In this document: piece after piece, positions 23,101-33,226 of the stretch
Layout of the letters: every line of letters starts with the position of its first letter
How positions within the stretch are numbered: position 1 is the stretch's first letter
Source: Hsuehochloa calcarea
Lineage: Eukaryota; Streptophyta; Magnoliopsida; Poales; Poaceae
Assembly: GCA_036346395.1 (NCBI GenBank)
Contig: CM070599.1
Coordinates: 20,017,232 to 20,081,231 of the forward strand
Direction: 5' to 3'
DNA: 64,000 bases
Position numbers and translations under genes: made by a program
Notes under the pieces: model-generated
Seen by the model: only the letters and a program-made list of their open reading frames with translations
Databases searched by the model: none
Told to the model about the DNA's origin: nothing

Positions 23101-24508
23101 TCTGCAATTCTGCATGCATACGGTTCTGTTAGCTTGTAAAGTGGATCTGGTTAATATTACTATGCAATACAGAAGTTTGGGAAATTTCTGCACGAAATCA
23201 TAATCTGGTTTCAGATCAGGTGGTCAGGATTCTGCGAGCATTCATGACGAGTTTACCATTTGTATGGACAACAATGTAAACCTCACATTCGACGTGGTAA
23301 GCAGGCAAGGCAACGATAAGGAGACCAGAATAGGAAAAGCCGCCCATACTGGTGACAAGAATAGGAAAAGCCGCCATCCGAACGTTTCCTTTTTCTGCTT
23401 GACGTTACATCGCTAGTGCGTGTCACCCGGCATCACTATCGAATGATTATGCGATTTTGTTATCTATGAAGACTGCAGCGCAGCGCACAAGTTTTCACCT
23501 TTGGGCGCCCTTGCAGTACTGAACGGTAGCCTGATTACATGTGATCTCCACCGTTTGCTTTGGATTCATTCTACGCTCGGGATCTGCTTTAGCTCTCAGT
23601 TGAAAAATCTTTAGCGCTGTCTCTCTAGCCTTAGATTTGAAACCTACGTATAGATGTTTCGAGTTTGAACTTCTTGCGTGAAACTTCAATATCTTTTAGA
23701 ATGTTTGAAATAATTGAGTAAGTATTCGATTCACATTCGTATTTGTTATAACATTCGATTCCTATTTATTTAAAAATAAAAATAAAAAACGAATATGGTA
23801 GAACTACTATTCGATTGGTAGCCGATCAATTTTCGCCGCTAGTCCACCCCTGTGGGAGTTTTTGTCTCGGACGATACCAATGCCGTTAAATGTCATTAGT
23901 CACTAGTTCGCTAACAACAGTTGATGTTTTGCAGTCGTTAGCACAAAGGGACCACTCTAGGGAAAGGACTATGCTACCCTAAAAAGGTTTCTTGCCGCAG
24001 GCTGTCCCAAAAGGACTGTAGGTCTTTTTCTCGTAAATAGTGTACCTATAAACACCATGGTACTTTTAAGACCGAGAGGACCAAAAAAAAAGAGAAGATT
24101 TCCCTGAGTGTATTACTGTAAGAATCATATTTCTCGGCCATGGATTTTTTTTTATTTTTTCGTCAGAAAATATTGTCATTATAGTTGTCTTGAAAAATTC
24201 GTTAGTAGCATATAATTTTGTTATTTTTGGTTGTACATTATTATCCAAAATAATAGTCAAGTCTTGCATTGAAGACGAATAGTCGGCAACTTACACTTGC
24301 TTGCTTGGCTAGGCAAGGAAACACATGGGCATAGCAATAGAGCTCAAGGAAGCAAGGCTAGCAATGCTAAGTGTGTGGTTCTCTTGTCTTAATTAGAGGC
24401 ACTAGGATGATAAGTGTGCTTTCAGTGCGTGAGACGAAGAAACACATCGGGGACGAGGCGAAGAGATGCATTAGGGAGCCGAAGCAGCATTGATGTGTTT
24501 AAGAGATA
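23101..24508. other. Intergenic region with no supported gene
   Basis: AT-rich sequence. Around 23700-23860 there are repeated ATTCGATT / CGAATATGG motifs with the GCCGCTAGTCCACCCCTG type of ending often seen at hAT-derived grass repeats, but no duplication of target DNA could be fixed. Confidence 0.4.
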
Positions 24509-24889
24509 AATATCACAGACACTTCCAACCACAAATCGTTTGTGATACAAAACTATCATAGACGGTCTGTATTAACAACCGTCTGTGAATTATAAGCAGA
24601 CGGTTTGGATTAAAAACCGTCCGTGACGTCTCACAGATGGTTCATATTAAAAACCGTCTGTGACGTCTGCAACTACCACAGACAGTGCTTGTTAAGAACC
24701 GTCTGTGAATTATCACAGACGGTTCTTATTAAAAACCATATGTGATAACTATGTATCACAAACAGTTCTAGCAATCGATAGTAACACAGACGGTCATGCT
24801 TGTAAAATCGTCTGCTATAATTACAACACAGACAGTTCCTGGGAACCGTCTGTGATAAGGCATCCAGTATAGCCTTTTTGTAGTAGTGA
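24509..24889. mobile_element. CACTA-type element right terminus with subterminal repeats
   Basis: At least eight ACAGACGGTT / AACCGTCTGTGA subterminal motifs occur in both orientations, often paired as hairpins. The terminus reads GGCATCCAGTATAGCC...TTTTTGTAGTAGTG and ends at 24889, the reverse complement of a CACTACTACAAAAAGG start. No matching left end (CACTACTAC) is visible upstream, so the element is truncated. Confidence 0.75.
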
Positions 24890-26450
24890 ATGTGCTAACA
24901 TGCGGGCCCGACATGTTAGCGGGAGAGGGAAGCGCGAGCTGGAGCGGATGCAAGAGAGATGGGCCGAGTTGGGTTTCGGCCCGAGGTTCGGCGGGAAATC
25001 TGATTTTGCTTTTAAATTTTCCCAAAACTGGTAGAATGATTCCCAAATTTTTGTACTTAGCAAACGGACTCCAAAATTTATGAATTTTTTTGTGGAGGCT
25101 CCTAACACAGTATAGTTTCTTGTGTAAATATTGCAGGATTTTATCCGTTTTGTGTTTTTCTCAAAAAATCTTCCAAGTTGTTGTTTGCATGTGAATTCAC
25201 TATTTGATTTATGCAAAAGTTCAAGAAATCATGCAAAAATAGTTTTCCATACATAAACATGCTAAATAATTTTTTCTTCTACTATTTTCATTATATTTTC
25301 CCAGAATTGGAATTTTTGGGATGTTACAATGCCGCCCCAATGGCAAGCCACCTGCGCCGCCTCGTGCTCCAGTCGCCAAGCCACCTCGGCCCCTCCCCGC
25401 TGCCATGGACAACTCCGGCGGGTTTCCCACGACCAACTGTTGTTCACGCACTCGTCATATTCCCAGTTGAGCCACCAGTTCACCGTCGTCGCCGTCAGCC
25501 CACATGTTGCTGCCGCCGTGTGCCACGCCCCAGCCGCCTCAGCGTCGTTCATGCTGCGCCGCCGCCTCATCTACCCCCACGTTCTCCTAGGATCCCATTT
25601 TACTACCACCGCCACCTTCCCATGCCTCCGCTTGCTGGCGTCGCCCTCTCCACCGAGCCGCCTGTGCTTCCTCTGTTCCTTGCCCCTCTTTCTTCTCTAT
25701 GTGCTTCATTCAACTTCATCCCTCAAACCAAACACCATCTTGAACCATCCGGTACCATCCCATTCATGCAACCAAATAAAATCTTGAGTTATCCCATCCC
25801 ACTAACAAAACACACAAGTTGTACCATACTATTGAGAATTATCCCATCTATCATGTACCATTCCATCCCATTCACCCCGGTTCACCCAACCAAATACACC
25901 CTCAGTATCACAAAAAATTATCTGCGTGTGTTACAAATTGTTACTGCCAGATGTGACGTCTCACGTGGGGAAAATCGTGGGTCCTTGGCCCAAGATACAA
26001 AAAGTATACCGTGACATGATGAGGCAGTAGGATATATTCATCATAATTACTGTCGCATACGTTACAGGTTACTGCCCGATATGACGTCACTCGGTGGGAG
26101 GTCATGGGATCGTGGCCCGATGAAAAAATCACTGTGATCCGGCAGTAAAAATGGTAACACAATTACAATGCTCACTGTTATGAATTACTGTCGTGCGTGT
26201 GTGGACCATGAGATCGTGGCCCGAGGAAAAAAGCAGTACCATATCGGATAGTCTGACACCAAAAGGGTTGTTATAATTACTGTCACATATGCTACGTTTT
26301 ACTGCTATATGTGGTGCGTGTGGGCACGAGATTGGTTCAGGGCCCATAACTGTTCTTACTGGGCCGCCCCGGAGGAGGTTTGCGTGTGCACTCCGTCTAG
26401 CCTGGCTCACGTGGTGGGCTCGCAGACGTGTAGAATAGTTATTATGCGTG
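24890..26450. other. Non-genic region with GC-rich block and diverged repeats
   Basis: About 25330-25720 is GC-rich with open frames on both strands, but no recognisable domain and proline/serine/alanine-rich translations, so I do not call a gene. From about 25930 to 26330 three diverged units of roughly 120-150 bp repeat the order TTACTGTCG..., TACTGCC-GATATGACGTC..., GATCGTGGCCCGA. They may be internal repeats of the downstream CACTA element. Confidence 0.45.
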
Positions 26451-26454
26451 TAGC

Positions 26455-26457
<3 letters not shown>

Positions 26458-26520
<63 letters not shown>

Positions 26521-26522
26521 CC
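26458..26522. repeat. (CA)n followed by (TA)n microsatellite
   Basis: About twenty CA dinucleotides run from about 26463 to 26504 and pass directly into about eight TA dinucleotides ending near 26520. Confidence 0.9.
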
Positions 26523-26597
26523 CATTTCGTATTCCTGGGAGTATGTACTCCCACTTTTGTCTAGTGGTTCAAGAGGGACATCGCCCTGGACCATGTA

Positions 26598-28038
26598 ATG
26601 CCACGATCTCCACACGACCATGTCTCGATGACTCCACCTCAACCCCCGCTTCAGAAGGCCTCTGTATCCCCTACCGTGGAGACGGCGCCGAAGAAACAAG
26701 AAAAGCGTGTCGAGTCGTCTTCCCGGAAGACAGCTAGCACGCAAGGCGCTAAGGCCAAATCAAAGAAGATTAAGGCGCCTCACAAGCCTGGGACGTTCTC
26801 CCTCGGATTGTTGTTGGTCTCCGACACAACATTACGCCGTATTAGAACTTTGCACGCCTGGTACATTCGGCATACCGACGAGGTGAGGGAAGACCGGCCT
26901 ACTGGACTCACTGTCAGCTACAATGAGAACTATTTCTACCACAAGCTAGGCTACTTCGTCATGTGTTTGAAGACTTATTTGATATATTCAACCTCGACGC
27001 CCTCGATGCCTCACTTCTACGATGCTAGACACTGTAAGTGTGTACAATCAAATTCTACGTTCACGCAATACCGATAAATGTCATAACTCATTGCTTATGT
27101 ATAGATACATGATGCAACAAGCCCGACGATGGCGACAACCGGTGGGTTTCCTTGACCCACATTTGATCTCAGAGCAATGCATCCGCGTAGACGCAAACTA
27201 CGTTGAGAAGTACATAGCGAAGGGATTGCATACTCACCGCAACAAAGACTACATACTGGTGCCCTACAACCAAGGGTAAGTGCCTCACTACTTGCTATAC
27301 AAGTTTCATTTGTTCTTTATACGAAACACGAACTTTGGTTTAATGACTAAAGTGACATACATGAGTTACACTGGTTCTTTTTAGTCATTGTACCAAAGTG
27401 GAACAATGTAATATACCTTGATTCCCTAGTCAATAACAACCACGACTTCACCCTTGTGCAAAAAGTACTCGACAAGTATGCTCATTTCCTCTATATGTAA
27501 CTCTATTGTAGTCTTCCCTCGTTTGAAATATCATAAGATAAATTTTTGGAATCACATAAGTCGTTTATCGTCTATGTTGCCGAGGGAGGGACACACAATG
27601 AGCTGGGTACCACACCGCGACATAGGATGCGATTTTTGGTACCTGCTACAACACAATAATCCTATATCGCACTTCGTAACCTAGCCTCTCGAACTAACTA
27701 TACCTATATCCTATATCACACTTTTATTTTTGTAGTACCACCAGCAACTACGTCAAGGCAACATATGTGCAGTCTACATTTGTCGTCATATGCTGGAAAT
27801 CACGAGTGCTAAGATGAAGGATCCAGAGGTTTGTCAGTAGGTCTCTTAATAATTATTTTATAATTATGAATTTAAATATATATGCTTACTACTTTACTCT
27901 TGCTAGCGACAGGGAATGAAAATACCAGAAAGTAGCTTCCATCTAGACTTGCTCGTGGAAGTTCGAGGACTGCCCTCCACCTTCATCACGGGGGAGATCA
28001 TTAAAAAGAGTAGAGAGTTTTCCCCCTTTCGACTCTGA
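26598..28038 (+). pseudogene. CACTA-borne gene remnant with Ulp1-like (C48) cysteine-protease domain
   Basis: The N-terminal part is basic (KKQEKRVESSSRKTAS, AKAKSKKIKAPHKPG), followed by an exon ending FYDARHC at 27037. A further exon (about 27097-27276) has ARRWRQPVGFLDPHLISEQC. The protease signature is split over later exons. HWFFLVIVPKWNNVIYLDSL supplies the catalytic His (codon 27369-27371) and Asp (27420-27422). QGNICAVYICRHM supplies the catalytic Cys (27766-27768) with an upstream Gln. A last tract FHLDLLVEVRGLPSTFITGE (27942-28000) ends at a TGA near 28037. Order and spacing fit the Ulp1-like ORF of grass CACTA and MULE transposons. Frames change between tracts. Some changes can be introns, but no complete splice model was reached. 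It lies upstream of the CACTA terminus at 28816 in the same orientation. Confidence 0.65.
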
Positions 28039-28224
28039 TTTATTGTAATTCACTTTGAGTTGTTACAAAATCACTTTGTAATTAGATCATTAAAGTGACT
28101 TTGTAATTGATATTTTCTATATAAAATCAATTGAAATATATCCATTTTCTGCTTGCTTATTTTCAGATGACATGGCCAGCATTAGTTGAGGCTAGCCGAA
28201 AAATCAAAAATATATTTAGGTATA

Positions 28225-28816
28225 GAACGAAGTATCACAGACGGTTTTGTGGAACAAACCGTCTGTGAATGATACTCACAGACGTCTACTACTAACAACC
28301 GTATGTTATATGTATACAATCACAGATGGCTACAACTAACATCCGTCTGTAATATGTATCCCATCATAGACGGTTACCACCAACAACCATCTGTGATATG
28401 TCGCATATCACATATGGCTACTATCAAAAATTGTGTGTGATATCCTACATATCACATACGGTTTTCGGTGGAAACCGTCTGTGATTGTAGGCCTTCATAG
28501 ACGGTTTCTACCAAAAACCGTTTGTGATATCCCACATATCACATACAGTTTTGGGTAGAAACTGTCCGTGATAGTAGGCTTTTACAGACGGTTTCAATAA
28601 ATAACCGTCTGTGATATCACAGACGGTTATTTGTTGAAACCGTCTGTAAAAGCCTACTATCACGGACAGTTTCTACCAAAAACCGTTTGTGTTGTGACTT
28701 TTCACAAATGGTGCACAAACCGTCTGTTATTGCAGACACATAGATTCAGATGGTTCAAAAACCGCATGTGATGATGGTTTGGAACCGTCTATGATGACCC
28801 TCTCTGTAGTAGTGAC
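28225..28816. mobile_element. CACTA right terminus with dense subterminal repeats
   Basis: More than fifteen CACAGACGGTT / AACCGTCTGTGA motifs and their variants alternate in orientation from 28232 to the end. The terminus GACCCTCTCTGTAGTAGTG ends at 28816, the reverse complement of CACTACTACAGAGAGGGTC. The following sequence ACAACTTTACCCACAAGAG continues an LTR that is also present at about 50535-50560, so the CACTA element inserted into that LTR. The left terminus is not seen. Confidence 0.85.
28554..28677. repeat. Near-perfect palindrome with 62-bp arms and no spacer
   Basis: The arms 28554-28615 and 28616-28677 are reverse complements with a single mismatch (ATAAATAACC versus the inverse of ATTTGTTG near 28600/28632). 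The centre is GTGAT/ATCAC. The arms include two subterminal repeat motifs and the segment between them, so this is an inverted duplication and not just facing motifs. Confidence 0.9.
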
Positions 28817-31279
28817 AACTTTACCCACAAGAGATAATCAACTTTTAATGTCCGTCTGACACACTTCCGTAGGTGTGCGACTAAGTGATTACCACAGGGC
28901 CTTTACAATGTGCCGTCCTAAAGTAGCCATGCCTGCTAAGGTTTTGCTACTGTAGGCTTCACACCAAACGGTATCCCCCCTCTTGCACCACGTGGGTATA
29001 AAAAATAAGTCTTGACGATATGCACACATCAACATAGCACAACTGATAGTGAAGCATTGCAAATTAGTTAGCCAGGTCTGTCCCACTTTAGACTTATGGT
29101 AGTACAATTTTGGCCTGAATTGACTGGGTGACTTCCAAAACAATCCCTGGGTCTCGACCATTAGCTGAGACGAGCCCGTGCATATACTTGCACCCACCAA
29201 CTATCCATTTCACCCAAGTCCAAACCAATTTTATTTTATTTTCCAAAATTATTTATAAACATCCATGGCACACCAATGCTATGGATACAATTTAAGCAAC
29301 ATTTGAATTTTGGCTGAAAATTCCTAAATTTAATAATTTTGGGTCTAAGCATGGCTAAGCATAATTTTTTCCAAAATATTCTAGTTCATACTATTGCATA
29401 AACTAGATTTTATCTAAGGTGTCAAGATATATTTCATTCAATGTCAAAATTGGCTATACAATGGTAATGAGAATTACTATAATTTAAAAACAGGTATTCA
29501 AATGACATTGAATAGAAATAGACATGCAATAATAATTTAAAACATAATTTAGATAATTTGAAAAAATGGGATCAAATATGATCTAAGATGTAACTTACCT
29601 TACTCAATTAGTTGTTGTTCTTAAACTGCGTCGAAATTCGGTTCTCCGAAGTCGCCGAAATCTATACGTGTAAATGAGCCAAATTCAAATAACATTAAAA
29701 TAAAATCCAATAAAATCCAAAAATGATAAAATAAATACTGCAATTAATTTATACTGCAAGGAAGATATCAAATTTAGATGAATTTAGGAACAAGAATCGA
29801 TGAATTTGTAGTTCGTATGAAGGAGAACGAACATCTGGAAGTTTGGATATCACAAGAAAAAGATAGAATTCCGAGCACTGTTTACTTCAAAGTACTATTC
29901 ATCTTTGAGTAATATTCACCTCTGAGTATAGTACTATTCATCCTCAAGTACTTGTCAGCTCCGAGTATAATAAATACTATTTATCCTCGAGTACTGTTCA
30001 TCTTCCGAATACTGTTCACCTCCAAGTATTGTTCACTTTCGAGTACTGTTCATCTTCGAGTTCATGTGGTCGAAAGGAGTTACGACTACCCGGTTGAAAA
30101 AAGGTTATGACTACCGAGTCAAAGAAAAGTTATGGCTACCTAGTCAAAGAAAGGTTACGACTACAGTGGGCAGCAGCGGCGGCGCTCGGCTACAAGCTCA
30201 TCAGCGCTACGCGCTACGGCGAGTTACGCGAAGGTGCGTAAAAAAGAAGAGGAGATGAGGTTGAACCATATGCGATACCTTGTGGCGGCGGAGCACAATG
30301 GAGTGGCGGTGAGGATTTTAGCGGCATCGGTGCTAGGTCTACGGCAGCGAGGGCGCTCCGGTGGTCCTCCGGTCGGGAGAGTACGTGCATTGGGACGAGC
30401 GGGTGAAGGCGATGCTGGGGACGTAGATGAAGGCGACAGAGTGAGCTTGTCGGCGGCGGAATAGATGGCGGAAAAGCTTCTAGCAACGAGGCTTCTACTT
30501 CAAATTTCGGTGAACTCGAGAGGATTGGGGCGAGGTGGGTGGCGGTGTTGGGATGGCATGGAGATGGCACACCTGGGGCATCCTTTTATAGGGCGAGGGC
30601 AAGATCGAGGCGATGGGAACGTGCACAGGAGTTTCGTGCCGGCGCGGTGGCGAAGTTAAAAGCAAGTAAACAGAAGGAAAAACAGGCAAATGAATGTGGC
30701 TTTGAGTGGAAGGAGATCGTGGTTATAATTATGCACGCTCGTGAGTAGAAACGGTTGTGTTAACGCATGGGAGCGGCGAACAAGGTCAGTGGTGCAAGCG
30801 CGACTGAAGCTTGAAGACGAATCTGACAGGTGGGCCTGGTGTGCGAAGAGAGTTAGAGGGGCTGACGGTTGGTCTCGTGTAGGTGAAAAAGGGAGGGGAG
30901 AAACGAGCTGGCGGGAGTTGGCTAGAAAACAAAAGTGTCCCGGGGAAGGGAGAGAAGGAAAACGAGGCATGAAATAGAGATTCAACCTGAAAGGATTTCT
31001 AGGTTTTTGATTGATTTTACAATTTAAATAACTCAGTTAATTCATTTAGGCTTTAGAAAATAGCAAATAAAGTCCAAAAATCATGGAAAAATACACAGAA
31101 ATTCCCTAAGTCATTTTGTACTTAAATAAAATATTTCCAACTCATAATTGGTAATTTAATTTTTGCAAATAATTTATTTTGGCTTTAAAATAATTAGGTA
31201 AAAGCTTTTAAAATTTCAAAAATCCAATAAAATAATAATTTAATAATTTTTTTTGGTAACATAACTTTTGGATGTTACA
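28817..31279. mobile_element. Gypsy-type LTR fragment, truncated on the left by CACTA
   Basis: 28817-29860 aligns by eye with 50540-51580 (shared TTTACCCACAAGAGATAATCA, GGTGTGCGACTAAGTGATT, ATGAAGGAGAACGAACA and the order between them). The right end GGATGTTACA at 31279 is an LTR-type terminus, after which a copia coding region starts. 30170-30985 is GC-rich and open on both strands without a known domain. I treat it as LTR sequence. The orientation is uncertain. Confidence 0.6.
29877..30164. repeat. Minisatellites: GTACTGTTCATC-type and GGTTACGACTAC-type
   Basis: About ten diverged copies of a roughly 20-bp unit like GTACTGTTCATCTTCGA run from 29877 to 30066. Next come four copies of a roughly 27-bp unit like GGTTATGACTACCGAGTCAA from about 30078 to 30164. 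Both lie within the LTR fragment. Confidence 0.75.
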
Positions 31280-31479
31280 ACAGATTTCTATTTGCTCTAT
31301 CTTGGTCCGGGACAGGTATACATTCAGGTACCTTCATATAAATGTCCAAATCTAAGTGTTCATAAAGGTATGCAGTTACCACATCAATCAATTTTATTTC
31401 TAAATTCAAGTTTATTGCCATTGAGATTAAATATCTAAAGGTAGTTCCGCCCATAACCGGGGAACAAGTTTCTTCATAA

Positions 31480-31788
31480 TCAACTCCTGGACATTGAGTG
31501 AAACCTTGTGCAACGAGCCTTGCTTACAACTTTATTATTTTTATTTCTCTTTTGAACAAATACCCACTTATGCCCTACGGAGTACACATGGGGAGGCGTG
31601 TGGCTTACAGGCCCAAACACCACTCTTTTATTCAGAGATAATAATTCAGTTTCTATCTCCTTCTTCCAATCTTCCCAATCTGATCTTTTCTTACATTCAG
31701 CGAGCGATGTAGGCTCTAGATCAAGATCGATGATTGTAGTAATTTTGTTTACAAAATAAATATCGACATTGGCTGTTGTCATATTCAA
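31480..31788 (-). pseudogene. Copia reverse transcriptase, N-terminal part
   Basis: The frame contains SDWEDWKKEIETELLSL, VFGPVSHTPPHVYSVGHKWV and FVQKRNKNNKVVSKAR, which are the standard start of the Ty1/copia RT domain. The following KARLVAQGF-type block is frameshifted, and the domain continues only to about 31290, before the catalytic YVDDM block. Confidence 0.85.
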
Positions 31789-32310
31789 AGATTCTCATGT
31801 GGTCACATAGCTATTTCTTCATAGGGCGATTCTTCTAATGCTTCTAATTGGCCACCACTACTTCCAATTACGGGGGCAAGTCCCTTTAGTTTTTCAGCTC
31901 CGATGTGTGTGCACACATCCATGTTGATACCACCCTTCGTGGGAATGTTCAAATCTAGTATGCCTTTTCCTAAATGTTCCATATTGGTGCCAGGTATGCA
32001 TTTTCCTAAAGGTTCCATACTGGTGTTAGGTCTCAATTGGCTCCCCTTCTGATTCTGGGGAACTTCGGTGATCGGCTGTGTCAAGCCCTTCTTATCCTTT
32101 TCACCAAGTGTCCCCGATTACTTCGGATTTGAGGGGCCGTAGTTCTCGTCCTTTCTGATGCATTAGGACGGGATTGGAGATACATTTTTCTTTCTTCGGT
32201 ATTTCAACCCTCTCCGGTGCGTTGCATACATGCACATGCGACTTGGTCACGCTCTTCAAATCACTAAAGTGGTCAGGCAGTTAATTTGCTAATGCTTACA
32301 AATCAATTAT

Positions 32311-32436
32311 CTTCTGGACTTCTCTTGTCTTCTGGACTTCAATTGTCTTCTAGACTTCAATTATCTTCTGGATTTTTCTTCTCTTTTGGACTTATATTGC
32401 CTTCTAGACTTCAATTATCTTCTAGACGTCTCTATT
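32311..32436. repeat. 18-bp minisatellite, seven units, in the copia integrase-RT linker
   Basis: Units such as CTTCTGGACTTCAATTGT and CTTCTAGACTTCAATTAT follow each other without gaps from 32311. The unit is a multiple of three. On the minus strand it could encode a six-residue repeat of the type SRRQLK, with stops in several units. Confidence 0.85.
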
Positions 32437-32670
32437 TGCTTCACTAGTGCACTGGTCATGTGCATGGATTCTCGTGGTTAGCCACGTTATTTCCCGATAT
32501 ATTTCATCAATGGTTTGATTTTCTCCCCCTAATGACGGGAAACAATCCTCATCAAATATGCTATCAGCGAAGCAGGCTGCATGCAAATCTCCAGCCATGG
32601 GGTCCAAATACATGATTATGAATGATGTCTCATAACCAACGTATATCCCATACTTTTGGAGAGGGCCCAT
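32422..32670 (-). pseudogene. Copia integrase C-terminal region
   Basis: MGPLQKYGIYVGYETSFII, then YLDPMAGDLHAACFADSIFDED and FPSLGG, match the block after the catalytic core in copia polyproteins. It lies between the integrase core remains (to about 33220) and the linker minisatellite. Confidence 0.8.
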
Positions 32671-33226
32671 TGCAGTTCGTTTTGGTGGTGGTATAGGTAC
32701 ATAAACCTTGCAACCATATCTGCGAAGATGAGAAATTTTCGGTGCTGACCCTTACGCTAGTTGCATAGGTGAATGGATGTTATTTGCCGATGGTCTAAAA
32801 TTGATGAGAGTTGCTATGTAGTTGGTAGAGTTGGTAGATTACATGTAGTTGGTAGATTACAATTCTGCTAGTCCATTCTAGGTGTGGACATGTGGTATGT
32901 AATGCTCAACTTTAATTCCCATTGTCATGCAATAATCATCAAATGCCTTAGAAGTAAATTCTCCGGTGTTGTCCATTCTAATGGACTTTACATGATGATT
33001 ATGGAAATTATTTTAATTATTTACGAGATTAGCTTTGCAAAAGTGTGGTTTCGTGTGGTTTCTTGTTGACAATAAACATACGTGTGACTATTTCGAGGAA
33101 GCATCGATGAGCACCATAAAATAACTAAATGGCCCTGACAGGGGCCATAGAGGACTGTAAATATCTCTCTGTATACGGTCCAGGAATGTAGGGGCTTCAT
33201 CCTTCACTTTCAGAGCAGAAGGTCTC

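Noticed and set aside
25211..26014. 267-aa plus-strand open frame
   Set aside because: The composition is Pro/Ser/His-rich without domain, with competing long frames on the other strand, in a transposon-rich stretch.
30214..30985. GC-rich open frames within the LTR fragment
   Set aside because: No domain and no conservation visible in the related LTR. Interpreted as non-coding LTR sequence.
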